A stretch of DNA of 45,205 nucleotides from an uncultured Pelagibacteraceae bacterium (lineage in GTDB: Bacteria; Pseudomonadota; Alphaproteobacteria; Pelagibacterales; Pelagibacteraceae), in the NCBI GenBank assembly GCA_902597425.1, contig CACJXT010000004.1:1-45205 (forward strand). The letters are read 5' to 3'. Within the stretch, counting starts at the first letter, position 1. The number at the start of each line of letters is the position of its first letter. The notes beneath the pieces are model-generated. The model was not told the origin of the DNA, did no database searches, and saw nothing but the letters and a program-made list of their open reading frames with translations. Below, in pieces: positions 1-9,777 of this stretch. Both the position numbers and the translations under genes were made by a program.

Positions 1-149
1 CCTTTTTCTTCTAATTTTTTGGCCTTTTTTATTAGATAAGCTCCTTTGTCATAATTAGAAGAACTGCCACTATCTGAAGAGGCAGCACCATATGAAGATA
101 TAATTAAAGCAAAATATAGTATTATTATTAATAGTAAATTTTTTTTCAT
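1..149 (-). CDS. Exported small protein, N-terminal fragment (TPR-like / lysine-rich repeat start); runs off the left edge
   Basis: Reading from cat at 147-149 on the minus strand gives MKKNLLLIIILYFALIISSYGAASSDSGSSSNYDKGAYLIKKAKKLEEKG..., a signal peptide followed by a charged helix; no stop before the window edge. Confidence 0.6.
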   Translation of the reverse strand, partial: MKKNLLLIIILYFALIISSYGAASSDSGSSSNYDKGAYLIKKAKKLEEK

Positions 150-157
150 AATATTAA

Positions 158-1285
158 TTATGAATTTAATAATTTTTGATATAATTCTTCATCAGCATCA
201 CCTTCACAACCAAATAAAAGGACATTTGAGTTTTCGTTTAAACTTAATTCTTTTTTTGCATCAGATTCATTGCATAAAGCAATTAAACTCGAGACTCCTG
301 GAGTTGAACATTCTCCTCCAATAATTTTTTCGTTAGAAAACTCAGAGTTGGCAAGAGATTTAACAGTTTTTGCAATGTAATTATCAGAAATAGTTACACA
401 ATGGCTTACAGAATTTTTTAATATTTCCCAGGGAACTAAAGATACTTCATCACAAGACATTCCACCCATTAAACTTTCTTCTTTAATAATAATTTTTTTT
501 ATTTTATTAACTTTAATGCTTTCTAAAACGCAAGCGGCGCTTTCTGGTTCTACTACAATAATTTTAGGCACATTATCTAAATACCTAGCTATGCCTGCCA
601 CCATTGCAGCTGCCATTCCTCCAACTCCTGCCTGAAGTATTACATGTGAAATTTGCTGACTATTTAACTGTTCTGAAATTTCTTTCATCATTACCGCGTA
701 TCCTGCCATAGTTAATTTTGGTACCAATTTATAATCTTGCCACGCGACATCCTGAACGATTTGCCAATTATTTTGTTTTGACTGTTTAATACACTCTTTC
801 AAAGAGTTATCATAATTTCCTCTAACTCTTACTATATCTGCTCCAAAACTTTTCATTACTTTTGCTCTAAACTCACTTACATATTCGCTTATAAAAATTT
901 TACATTTAAGTCCTAATTTTTTGGATCCCCACGCAACAGACCTTCCATGATTTCCAGCAGTAGCAGTAGAAACAACTATATCTTTATTTCCTTTTGTTAT
1001 TTTTTCAACAGCGTAAGCTCCACCTAGAGCTTTAAACGATTTTAGATGAAATCTTTTAGATTCATCTTTGTAAAAAATTTTATTGAGATTTAATTTTTTA
1101 GATAGTTTATTTAAAAATATTAATTGAGTAGGCGAATAATTGTCCCACTTTGATATTGTTTTGTATGCTTCGTCTATGTCTTGTTTAGTAAGTATATTTA
1201 AAATATCACTTTTACTAAAATTACTATTTTCATTTTTCAAAAAACTTGAATATTTCCAACTTGAAACTTCAGGTTCAGAAGACAT
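158..1285 (-). CDS. dpaL: PLP-dependent diaminopropionate ammonia-lyase-like / threonine dehydratase-family enzyme
   Basis: 375 aa; PLP-lysine motif KSFKALGGAYAV, STATAGNHGRSVAWG, and glycine loop QAGVGGMAAA typical of fold-type II diaminopropionate ammonia-lyases. Confidence 0.75.
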   Translation of the reverse strand: MSSEPEVSSWKYSSFLKNENSNFSKSDILNILTKQDIDEAYKTISKWDNYSPTQLIFLNKLSKKLNLNKIFYKDESKRFHLKSFKALGGAYAVEKITKGNKDIVVSTATAGNHGRSVAWGSKKLGLKCKIFISEYVSEFRAKVMKSFGADIVRVRGNYDNSLKECIKQSKQNNWQIVQDVAWQDYKLVPKLTMAGYAVMMKEISEQLNSQQISHVILQAGVGGMAAAMVAGIARYLDNVPKIIVVEPESAACVLESIKVNKIKKIIIKEESLMGGMSCDEVSLVPWEILKNSVSHCVTISDNYIAKTVKSLANSEFSNEKIIGGECSTPGVSSLIALCNESDAKKELSLNENSNVLLFGCEGDADEELYQKLLNS

Positions 1286-1288
1286 TTA

Positions 1289-2614
1289 TTAGCAGTCTAA
1301 AGTATTATTTTTTTCCCAATGAGTAACAGAAGATTTTTTATCAAATCTTTCGTTGTTATTAAAATCATCAATTTCTTTATTTTTTAATTTTAAATAACTA
1401 TTGATTACATCATCACCAAAAGACTCTCTAAGTTCTTTGCTTTTATCTAGCTCATCTAAAGAGTCTTCAATTTGATTTGGAAGTTTCTTTAATTTTGGAT
1501 ATTTTTTATAATCAGTATACATATTACAAGTTAATGGTTCACCCGGATCTAATTTATTATCCATACCATATAAGCCCGCACCAATAACTCCTGCCTGTAT
1601 TAAATATGGATTTGCTGAGCCATCCATTAATCTAAGCTCAAATCTCCCTGGATCTGGAATTCTTATCATGTGGGTTCTATTATTTCCTGTGTAAGATATA
1701 CTACTTGGTGACCAAGAAGCTCCTGATTTTGTTGGTGGAGCATTTATTCTTCTGTAACTATTAATTGTTGGATTAAAAAAAGCAGACAAAGGTTGAGCAA
1801 GTTTCATTATTCCGCCTAGGAAATTATAAGCAAGTTTGCTTAATCCATAACGATCACCATTATCTAAAAACTTATTAGTTTTTTCATTCCATAAAGAAAC
1901 ATGAGCATGACACCCATTTCCTGTTAAACTTTCAAAAGGTTTAGGCATAAAAGTTGCTCTAAGACCATGTTTTTCAGCTAAAGATTTAACCATATATTTA
2001 AAAAAAACATGTCTATCTGCAGTGACTAAGCAATCATCATAGTTCCAGTTCATTTCAAATTGGCCATTAGCATCTTCATGATCATTTTGATAAGGACCCC
2101 ATCCCATATCAATCATACAGTCACAAATTTCCTTAATTAGATCATATCTCCTCATCAAGGCTGATTGATCATAACATGGTTTTGATTGAATATCCCTTGT
2201 GTCGACAATACCTGAGCCGTCTTGAGTAATTAAAAAGTATTCACACTCCACTCCTGATTTCATTTTTAAATTATTCTTTGAAAGTTTTTTTATTTGATCT
2301 TTTAGCATTACTCTTGGCGAAGCTTTTACTGGTTTGCCATTCATAAATAAATCTGAAGCAAGCCAACCAACTTCTTTATTCCATGGTAATTGAATTAAAC
2401 TACGTGAATCTGGAATAGCAAACATATCTGTATCTGCTGGTGTCATATCCAACCATGTTGCAAAACCAGCAAAACCAGCACCATTCTTTTGCATTTCAGC
2501 AATTGCTTGAGTAGGGACAAGCTTTGATCTTAGTACTCCAAACAGATCTACAAAACTTATTAGAAAGTATTTAATTTTTTTTAGTTTTGCTACTTTGGAT
2601 AAATTTTTTGACAT
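1289..2614 (-). CDS. gmaS: Gamma-glutamylmethylamide synthetase (glutamine synthetase type III-like)
   Basis: 441 aa; IKYFLISFVDLFGVLRSKLVPTQAI...GAGFAGFATWLDMTPADTDMFAIPD...NDHEDANGQFEMNW...NGCHAHVSLW matches GmaS proteins as I recall them. Confidence 0.85.
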   Translation of the reverse strand: MSKNLSKVAKLKKIKYFLISFVDLFGVLRSKLVPTQAIAEMQKNGAGFAGFATWLDMTPADTDMFAIPDSRSLIQLPWNKEVGWLASDLFMNGKPVKASPRVMLKDQIKKLSKNNLKMKSGVECEYFLITQDGSGIVDTRDIQSKPCYDQSALMRRYDLIKEICDCMIDMGWGPYQNDHEDANGQFEMNWNYDDCLVTADRHVFFKYMVKSLAEKHGLRATFMPKPFESLTGNGCHAHVSLWNEKTNKFLDNGDRYGLSKLAYNFLGGIMKLAQPLSAFFNPTINSYRRINAPPTKSGASWSPSSISYTGNNRTHMIRIPDPGRFELRLMDGSANPYLIQAGVIGAGLYGMDNKLDPGEPLTCNMYTDYKKYPKLKKLPNQIEDSLDELDKSKELRESFGDDVINSYLKLKNKEIDDFNNNERFDKKSSVTHWEKNNTLDC

Positions 2615-2633
2615 AAATTAAATTAATATATTT

Positions 2634-2795
2634 TTACTTTAAAAAAGAAAAAATAGCATCACGATAATAAATTAGATTTATAACTATTATAATTATTATT
2701 GCTAGAATAACACCATACTTTGATTTAGGCCATGCCAATCTAGCCATTCGAGCAGGAGTTTTATTTTCATTTTCTTTGGAATTAGTATCAGACAT
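2634..2795 (-). CDS. Small single-TM membrane protein
   Basis: ORF track begins at 2843, but MSDTNSKENENKTPARMARLAWPKSKYGVILAIIIIIVINLIYYRDAIFSFLK (start at 2795) is the likelier start because the upstream extension crosses the terminator hairpin at 2816-2840. One TM helix. Confidence 0.55.
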   Translation of the reverse strand: MSDTNSKENENKTPARMARLAWPKSKYGVILAIIIIIVINLIYYRDAIFSFLK

Positions 2796-2815
2796 ATCTT
2801 GATTATAAACTATTA

Positions 2816-2840
2816 AAGGGCGCAATAATATTGCGCCCTT
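2816..2840 (-). terminator. Perfect 11-bp hairpin, likely transcription terminator of the amt unit
   Basis: AAGGGCGCAAT-aat-ATTGCGCCCTT, GC-rich stem in an AT-rich context, just 3' of the 73-aa ORF; only a weak U tract follows on the minus strand. Confidence 0.7.
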
Positions 2841-2855
2841 CAAATTAAAACTTAC

Positions 2856-3077
2856 TTACCATTCAGTAATATTGCTTTTGTGATCATTAGCGCTATGTCT
2901 TTTTCTAGCTAGTTGTTCTAATTCTTTAGATTCGGTATTGTTCGTAAGAACATGCCACCCAATCCAAATTACAAGACCAACTATCACCAAAACGCCTTCA
3001 GTGCCGACTCCGGGATAAACTGCTCCTGCAACTTCTTCCGCACTTAGATGATCTATCCAGTTTGTTACTGTAGCCAT
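2856..3077 (-). CDS. Small membrane protein co-located with amt
   Basis: 73 aa, one TM segment (GVLVIVGLVIWIGWHVL), 12 bp downstream of amt. Confidence 0.6.
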   Translation of the reverse strand: MATVTNWIDHLSAEEVAGAVYPGVGTEGVLVIVGLVIWIGWHVLTNNTESKELEQLARKRHSANDHKSNITEW

Positions 3078-3089
3078 AATTTATCTCCT

Positions 3090-4490
3090 TTACCTGGTTG
3101 ATGAGGAAACTGCTTTTTCATCGTCTCTTGCAGCCTCCAACAAGTTATAGTCTAGTCCAGCTATTTCAACTTCACGAGGAATTCTCAATTTACCCATTCC
3201 ATGAAGAACTTTAGCTATGATCCAGCCTGGTATTAATCCAAGAACCACAAACATTATAATTGCACCTATAAACATTCCCAAAGGATTAATTGGTGCATAG
3301 TCTGTTCCTACCCACATAGATCCAACACTGTATCCAGATGAAGGATATCCATTTAGAACAAAACCACAAATTATAAGTCCAGCGACTCCTGCATAACCAT
3401 GTACTGCTACTGCGCCAACCGCATCATCAATTTTAAATTTACGCTCAACCCAATAATGTAATTTATAAGCAACCATTACTCCAATCATAGCTATGATCAT
3501 TGATTGTATTGGATGATATAAATCATTACCTGCTGAAGCGCAGATGATACCTGCTAGTCCACTTGAGTATGTCCAGAATGGATCACCTTTTGCAATCCAA
3601 TATCCTGCCAACAATCCACCTGATAAAGACATCAAGAAGTTCATTGTGATACCACTAAGTGTAGTAGGTGTTACGTATATGTTTGTTGCCGTAAAGTATG
3701 TTACGCCTTCCATTCCATACTCAGGTCCAAGATTAAATATCGGTATATTACAAGCCGCATAAAATCCCCAGAAGCCAGTATAAATTAAAAATAATCCAAT
3801 TGTTACTAGCCAAGGATTTCTTGGTCCTATATTTCTTGGTTCACCACTAGAGGAGAATTTTCCAATTCTCGGTCCTAAAACAATAAGAATACCTAGAGCA
3901 AATCCACCTGCTATTGCGTGAATTACACCTGACGCGTAAGCATCATGATATCCCAAAATTTTAAGCATCCAGCCATCAAAATGCCAACCCCATGCAGCGT
4001 CAATTGTCCAAAATACAGATCCAATTGCAATTGCTAAAATTCCAAATGCAAAAGTTGTAATTCTTTCAATAACAGCTCCAGAGACAATTGATGCAGCAGT
4101 CCAAGAGAACAGTAGGAACGCAGCCCAGAATACTCCACTTATATGGTCGCCTAAATTGACAGCCATTAAATCGCTAGTAGGAACGTACCATTTTGCACTA
4201 AATGCAGAATCATCTGTAATAAGTGCAGCACTTTCATTCATTATTGAAGGTGCTAATCCTGGTCCTGTTGGAAATGCCCAGTAAATCCACCAACCAAAGA
4301 AAAACCATGTGACAGTTACCAAAGGTATCAGCATTGTATTTTTCATTAAGGTATGTTGGTGATGTTTGTAACGAGATGCGCCCACTTCATACATACAGAA
4401 ACCTACGTGTATTAAAAACATAAGTACTACTGTTATCCAGTAGTAAAATTCCGTAAATATGGTTGACAGTGCACCCAATTCGTCAGTCAT
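3090..4490 (-). CDS. amt: Amt/MEP/Rh-family ammonium (possibly methylammonium) transporter
   Basis: 466 aa polytopic protein; MYEVGASRYKHHQHTLMKN, DAYASGVIHAIAGGFALG and AVGAVAVHGYAGVAGLI correspond to Amt conserved segments including the two pore histidines. Confidence 0.85.
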   Translation of the reverse strand: MTDELGALSTIFTEFYYWITVVLMFLIHVGFCMYEVGASRYKHHQHTLMKNTMLIPLVTVTWFFFGWWIYWAFPTGPGLAPSIMNESAALITDDSAFSAKWYVPTSDLMAVNLGDHISGVFWAAFLLFSWTAASIVSGAVIERITTFAFGILAIAIGSVFWTIDAAWGWHFDGWMLKILGYHDAYASGVIHAIAGGFALGILIVLGPRIGKFSSSGEPRNIGPRNPWLVTIGLFLIYTGFWGFYAACNIPIFNLGPEYGMEGVTYFTATNIYVTPTTLSGITMNFLMSLSGGLLAGYWIAKGDPFWTYSSGLAGIICASAGNDLYHPIQSMIIAMIGVMVAYKLHYWVERKFKIDDAVGAVAVHGYAGVAGLIICGFVLNGYPSSGYSVGSMWVGTDYAPINPLGMFIGAIIMFVVLGLIPGWIIAKVLHGMGKLRIPREVEIAGLDYNLLEAARDDEKAVSSSTR

Positions 4491-4633
4491 ATCTTCCTCC
4501 CTTATTTTGTTTATTTAACTGTATGATAATTTATAGTTAGCTACAAATAGGAAGAATTTTTTTTTATTTAAGTAAATTGCGAATAATAGAAGATTAATAA
4601 ATTAACATACAACTTTTAATTGAAACTTTTTAA

Positions 4634-5035
4634 TTAAAATTTTAAGTAAGCTTTTTTTAAATCTACTAACGGATGATTAGGAGACATTTGGAACTTAACT
4701 AAAAGTTCTCTAGCAATCATATCTCTATCTTGTTGACTAGCAGGTAATTTAATTTTTTTAGGAATAGTTACCCAACCATTTGCATTTCTATCAAATACAG
4801 CCGGTTTATTTTCTTCGTAACCCATATGTACATCTTCTAACCAATTAAGATCGTCCCAACCCATGTGTTCAATATATTTTTTTAGAAATGGAGTAAGTTT
4901 TTTATAATCAGGTAATAAGTTAACATCATATCGATATCCAATAGTCTGACCAATCATTTTTTCTCTAGCTGTTTCTTTTTTTTTCCCCAGCTGACCTTTA
5001 ATTTCTTTAACTTTTTTCTTTTTTTTTTTTACCAT
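4634..5035 (-). CDS. Conserved hypothetical protein in the mgs/glxD operon
   Basis: 133 aa, 8 bp downstream of the FMN glutamate synthase-like ORF on the same strand; lysine-rich N-terminus. Confidence 0.55.
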   Translation of the reverse strand: MVKKKKKKVKEIKGQLGKKKETAREKMIGQTIGYRYDVNLLPDYKKLTPFLKKYIEHMGWDDLNWLEDVHMGYEENKPAVFDRNANGWVTIPKKIKLPASQQDRDMIARELLVKFQMSPNHPLVDLKKAYLKF

Positions 5036-5043
5036 GTCTACCT

Positions 5044-6423
5044 CTAAATTTTATGAAAGTCGTCAACTCCTACTGTATGATTTGTTCCTGATAATGGAAC
5101 TTTTGCTAACGCAGAAGCTTCCATAGTTAATGCTGCCATATCTTCTGGCTCTAAAGAATGAATATTTGTTTTACCACATGCTCTAGCTAATAATTGAGCT
5201 TCTAAAGTCATTGTGTGTAAATAATTGTAAACCCTTAAAGCTGCATTATCTGGATTCAATCTTTTTCTTAGTTTTGGATCTTGAGTTGCAACACCTACTG
5301 GACAACGACCTGTATGACAATGATAACAATGTCCTGCTGGTACTCCCATTTCTTTTTCAAAATTAGATTCTGGAATTTCTTTATTACAGTTAAGAGCAAT
5401 CATAGCACCAGTTCCAATAGCGATTGCATCAGCACCTAAAGCAAGTGTTTTTGCCATATCAGCACCATCTCTAACACCTCCAGCATAAATTAATGTTACT
5501 CTTCCAGTTTGACCTACATCGTCCAAAGCTCTTCTCGCTTCTCTTATTGCAGCTATTCCAGGAATTCCTGTATTAGCGGCAGCTATGTGCGGACCCGCAC
5601 CTGTTGAACCTTCCATTCCATCTAAATAAATTGAATCAGGATCACATTTCGCTGCCATACGAACATCATCGTAAACTTTGGCAGCTCCAAGTTTTAATTG
5701 AATAGGTACTTTATTTTTAGTTAATTCTCTAAGTTCTTGAACTTTTAAAGCCAAGTCATCTGGTCCTAACCAATCTGGATGTCTGGCAGGAGATCTTTGA
5801 TCTATTCCAGCAGGTAAAGATCTCATCTCAGCTACTTGGTCAGTTACTTTTTGACCCATTAAGTGACCTCCCATACCAACTTTTTGTCCTTGACCAATAA
5901 ATACTTCTATCCCATCTGCAAGTTGTGCGTGGTGGGGATTAAATCCATATCTAGATTGAATACATTGATAATACCATTTTTCTGAATATCTTCTTTCATC
6001 AGGAATCATTCCACCTTCTCCTGAACAAGTAGCACTTCCAGCCATTGTAGCACCTCTTGCTAAAGCAGTTTTTGCTTCATACGAAAGAGCACCAAAACTC
6101 ATACCAGTGATATAAACGGGAATATCTAATTCTATGGGATTTTCACATCTTGGACCTATTACAGTTTTTGTTTCACACTTTTCTCTGTAACCTTCAATTA
6201 CAAATCTTGTCAATGTTCCTGGCAAAAACACTAAATCGTCAAATGTTGGAATTTTTTTCATTAATGCCATTCCACGCATTCTGTATCTTCCTAGCTGAGC
6301 TTTAATATGAATGTCGTCAATTACATCGGGGGTAAAAATTGAATTGTAACCCAATAAACTTTTATTTCTTTTACTAAAATTACTTCCATTATTTTTTCCA
6401 TTAGATTTATTTTTTTTTGCCAT
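5044..6423 (-). CDS. mgsC: Glutamate synthase-like FMN-binding subunit; N-methylglutamate synthase subunit C-like
   Basis: 459 aa; GltB FMN domain motifs (TGMSFGALSYEAKTALARGA, QLKLGAAKVYDDVRMAAKCDPDSIYLDGMEGSTGAGP, CYHCHTGRCPVGVATQDP). Stand-alone domain, as in Mgs/Glx systems. Confidence 0.8.
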   Translation of the reverse strand: MAKKNKSNGKNNGSNFSKRNKSLLGYNSIFTPDVIDDIHIKAQLGRYRMRGMALMKKIPTFDDLVFLPGTLTRFVIEGYREKCETKTVIGPRCENPIELDIPVYITGMSFGALSYEAKTALARGATMAGSATCSGEGGMIPDERRYSEKWYYQCIQSRYGFNPHHAQLADGIEVFIGQGQKVGMGGHLMGQKVTDQVAEMRSLPAGIDQRSPARHPDWLGPDDLALKVQELRELTKNKVPIQLKLGAAKVYDDVRMAAKCDPDSIYLDGMEGSTGAGPHIAAANTGIPGIAAIREARRALDDVGQTGRVTLIYAGGVRDGADMAKTLALGADAIAIGTGAMIALNCNKEIPESNFEKEMGVPAGHCYHCHTGRCPVGVATQDPKLRKRLNPDNAALRVYNYLHTMTLEAQLLARACGKTNIHSLEPEDMAALTMEASALAKVPLSGTNHTVGVDDFHKI

Positions 6424-7277
6424 TAAATAGCTCCTTTTTTCTCAGTCGGTTCTAAAGCATCGTAGTTCCAAAGTTTTTTACCAGCAACAATTTTAGTCAT
6501 TTTAGAAACATCAAAATTATTTCCAATTTCAGCAACTTTTAATTTTCTTTCTAACCAACTAATATCATCAGATGTCATTTTTGATTCAATAGCATCACTA
6601 CCAAATGAACCAATTTTTCCACCTACATATATTGTTCCATCATACATAGAGTCACCTAAGTTAATTCCAACGTCTCCCAAAATAACAATTCTTCCTCTTT
6701 GCATCATAAAACCTGTGAATGCACCAGCGTCACCGCCCACAATTATTGAACCACCTTTTTGATCAATTCCTGTTCTTGCACCAACACTCCCTTTACAAAT
6801 TAAATCACCACCTCTTAAAGCAGCCCCAAAACATGAACCAGCATTTTTTTCTATTACAACTTTTCCAGCCATCATATTTTCTGCACAAGACCAACCAACA
6901 CGACCATTAACCCTAACTATTGGTCCATCTATTGAACCAACACCAAAATAACCCAAACTTCCTTCAAAAATTAAATTGAGTTTATTTAATATTCCAACAC
7001 CTAAACTGTGTTTTCCTTGCGGGTTTTTTATTACAATTGTTCCATAGCCTTCACTCATAAGTCTATCAATTTTGTTATTTGCTATTTTGCAATCCATATC
7101 TTTAACATCTAATTCGGTTCTTTTGTTAAAGTCCACTTCATGAGTTCCCCAGTAGAAAAAATTTTCTGCTTCATCAGGATTAAAAAACTTTTGTTGAGTT
7201 TTTCCAGTTAGAACTTCCGTATGCATACCCATTGATTGGGCTTTAGTTTTTTTAGTAACAGTTTTTAAATTTGCCAT
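6423..7277 (-). CDS. mgsB: GXGXG-domain glutamate synthase-like protein; N-methylglutamate synthase subunit B-like
   Basis: 284 aa; beta-helix repeats (GGDLICKGSVGARTGIDQKGGSIIVGGDAGAFTGFMMQRGRIVILGDVG...); overlaps both neighbours (1 bp and 13 bp). Confidence 0.8.
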   Translation of the reverse strand: MANLKTVTKKTKAQSMGMHTEVLTGKTQQKFFNPDEAENFFYWGTHEVDFNKRTELDVKDMDCKIANNKIDRLMSEGYGTIVIKNPQGKHSLGVGILNKLNLIFEGSLGYFGVGSIDGPIVRVNGRVGWSCAENMMAGKVVIEKNAGSCFGAALRGGDLICKGSVGARTGIDQKGGSIIVGGDAGAFTGFMMQRGRIVILGDVGINLGDSMYDGTIYVGGKIGSFGSDAIESKMTSDDISWLERKLKVAEIGNNFDVSKMTKIVAGKKLWNYDALEPTEKKGAI

Positions 7278-8206
7278 ACTTTCACTTCTCCATCATAAGG
7301 ATCATAAGTTGTTATTTCTTGAGGAAGGATAGATCTAATAGCTATTTCTTCCGACCCCATTGCAACTAAATCATCTGACTCATATAACACTAGCGGTTTT
7401 GCTGCCATTGTATCTTTTGCCATACCTAGAGAGTCTTTTGTTGCAACAAAATAAGTAAAAACACCATCAAGTCCTGATAAAGATTCTCTCATCCCTTCTT
7501 CTAAAGTTGCTCCATTTCTCATTTTTTCTGCAAGAAAAACAGCAATCAATTCTGAATCGCATTCAGACATAAATCTCATTCCTTTATTTTCAAGTGCTCT
7601 TCTATTGTTCCAATAATTTGTTAGTTGTCCATTATGAACCACTGATACATCGCTAAATGGATAACCCCAAAAAGGATGAGCAGATTTGATATCAACACCA
7701 GACTCTGTAGCCATTCTGGCATGTCCTATACCATGTGTTCCTTTTACTTTATCTAATCCATATCTTTCAGATACAACAGTTGCATCTCCAAGATCTTTTA
7801 TTAGTTCAAGAGATTTTCCTATAGAAAGTATTTCAACCATCTCAACACTTTCAATTTTTTTTGAAAAATCCATTAGATCCTTGTCATATTTAATTTCATA
7901 CCTAAAAGAATAAGGAGTTAATCTTTCTTCTTTAACAATTATTGCTCCTAAATTAGCAAGGTTTTTGTCTACAAGTTTTTTTCTACTATCGTAGACACTT
8001 GTGTCTTCATTAGCTGATGAGCTTCCTTCTGCTACGTTTTCACCTACTTTAAATCTCATTATGAAGTTTTGTCCTTCGTTATCAGCATAAAGAGCGTATC
8101 CTGTTGAGTCAGGACCTCTATGTTTTAAAGCTTGTAGCATGCTTTGAAGTTCAGAGCCTATATTTACAGATTTACCCTTATGAATTAATCCTGCTATTCC
8201 ACACAT
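7265..8206 (-). CDS. mgsA: Class II glutamine amidotransferase; N-methylglutamate synthase subunit A-like
   Basis: 313 aa; MCGIAGLIHKG N-terminal nucleophile Cys, LQALKHRGPDSTGYALY, GIGHARMATES. Confidence 0.8.
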   Translation of the reverse strand: MCGIAGLIHKGKSVNIGSELQSMLQALKHRGPDSTGYALYADNEGQNFIMRFKVGENVAEGSSSANEDTSVYDSRKKLVDKNLANLGAIIVKEERLTPYSFRYEIKYDKDLMDFSKKIESVEMVEILSIGKSLELIKDLGDATVVSERYGLDKVKGTHGIGHARMATESGVDIKSAHPFWGYPFSDVSVVHNGQLTNYWNNRRALENKGMRFMSECDSELIAVFLAEKMRNGATLEEGMRESLSGLDGVFTYFVATKDSLGMAKDTMAAKPLVLYESDDLVAMGSEEIAIRSILPQEITTYDPYDGEVKVWQI

Positions 8207-8233
8207 ATATTTTTACTCTTTGTTGTTTTATTA

Positions 8234-9706
8234 TTATGGTAAACAATCTAAATAAGTATCCAGATCCCATTGGGTTGTAGCACCTAAGAATTTTTCCCAT
8301 TCGTCGTTTTTGTACCAGTGAAAAACTTTATACATTTCATCTGGCATAGCAGATTGAATAACTTTATCTTCTTTTAAACGATCTAAAGCTTCACCAAGGC
8401 TTAATGGTAATTTTTTAACATCTTTACCTGCTTTTTGAGCTTCGTAAATGTTTCTTGATTCAGGTTTACCTGGATTAATATTATTTGTAATCCCATCATC
8501 AAAAGCTTTTAATAAAGCAGAACCCATTAAATAAGGGTTATGCATTGAGTCTACTGAACGATATTCAAATCTTCCAGGAGCAGAAACTCTAAGTCCACAA
8601 GTTCTATTTTGATATCCCCAGTCAGCATAAACAGGTGCCCAAAATCCTTGATCCCATAGACGTCTATATGAATTAACGGTTGATGAGCCGATAGCTGTTA
8701 ATGCTGGAAGGTGTTTCATAACACCACCAATTGATTTTAATCCAATTTTACCAGGTAACTGAACATCTTTTGTATCAGGCATAAAAGTATTTGTTCCACC
8801 CTCAACATAAGAAAAAACTTCATCTACACCTGGCAACGATTTATGGTGTAATTTTTTTACTTTGTCTTTCCCACCTGTCCAAAGAGACATATTTGTATGA
8901 CACCCGCTGGCTGATACTCCCATAAAAGGTTTTGTCATAAAACATGCAATTATTCCATGTTCTCTAGCAACCTGCGCACATATTTGTCTATAAGTTGAAA
9001 GTCTGTCTGCATTTCTTAAAACATCATCATACATCCAATTTAATTCTAATTGTCCAGGAGCATCTTCATGATCTCCTTGGATCATGTCTAGACCCATAGC
9101 ATTTGAGTATTCAATAACTTTCATAAACACTGGCCTTAAAGATTCAAATTGGTCTATGTGATAACAATATGGTTTGGAAAAACCTTTACCAGTTGGTGTT
9201 CCATCTGCATTTCTAGTTAACCACATCATTTCAGGTTCAGTTCCAATTCTTAATTTTAAACCTTTGTGTTTTTTTGTAAATTCTTCGTGATGAATTCTTA
9301 AATTACCTCTACAATCCGATGTTAAATGTCCACCAGGATTATCTCTTTCTTCTCTATTTCTAAAACAAGTACAATATACTCTTGCAACTTTTTTATCCCA
9401 AGGTATTTGAACAAAAGTTTCTGGATCAGGAATTCCAACTAATTCTTTGGCTTCTGGTCCATAACCAATATAGTTTTTATGACGATCTACAAATAAATTA
9501 GCTGTCGCTCCGTAAACTAATTGAAAACCTTTTTCTGCAATTCTTTCCCAGTGATCAGCAGGTATACCTTTTCCAACATTTCTTCCTGTTACTGAAATAA
9601 ATTGAAAATAAATATATGTAATTCCTAATTCGTTAATTTTTTCTCTAACTTTTTTAACTAGTTTGGCTCTACCTGGTTGATTAACGTGTTTTTCTAGATC
9701 GGTCAT
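8234..9706 (-). CDS. glnT: Second glutamine synthetase type III-like protein
   Basis: 490 aa; GTEPEMMW, QGDHEDAPGQLELNWMYDD, SASGCHTNMSLW, NSYRRLWDQGFWAPVYADWGYQNRTCGLRVSAPGRFEYRSVD. Confidence 0.75.
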   Translation of the reverse strand: MTDLEKHVNQPGRAKLVKKVREKINELGITYIYFQFISVTGRNVGKGIPADHWERIAEKGFQLVYGATANLFVDRHKNYIGYGPEAKELVGIPDPETFVQIPWDKKVARVYCTCFRNREERDNPGGHLTSDCRGNLRIHHEEFTKKHKGLKLRIGTEPEMMWLTRNADGTPTGKGFSKPYCYHIDQFESLRPVFMKVIEYSNAMGLDMIQGDHEDAPGQLELNWMYDDVLRNADRLSTYRQICAQVAREHGIIACFMTKPFMGVSASGCHTNMSLWTGGKDKVKKLHHKSLPGVDEVFSYVEGGTNTFMPDTKDVQLPGKIGLKSIGGVMKHLPALTAIGSSTVNSYRRLWDQGFWAPVYADWGYQNRTCGLRVSAPGRFEYRSVDSMHNPYLMGSALLKAFDDGITNNINPGKPESRNIYEAQKAGKDVKKLPLSLGEALDRLKEDKVIQSAMPDEMYKVFHWYKNDEWEKFLGATTQWDLDTYLDCLP

Positions 9707-9777
9707 TTTTTCTCCTTCAAAGAATTTTTATAAAATAAAAGTTAACTGAAAATTTAATTCGTGTCCACATCGTAAGT

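Noticed and set aside
3544-3762. 72-aa plus-strand ORF inside amt
   Set aside because: Shadow ORF antisense to a clear transporter gene.
6719-6910. 63-aa plus-strand His/Gln/Leu-rich ORF
   Set aside because: Low-complexity antisense reading of mgsB.
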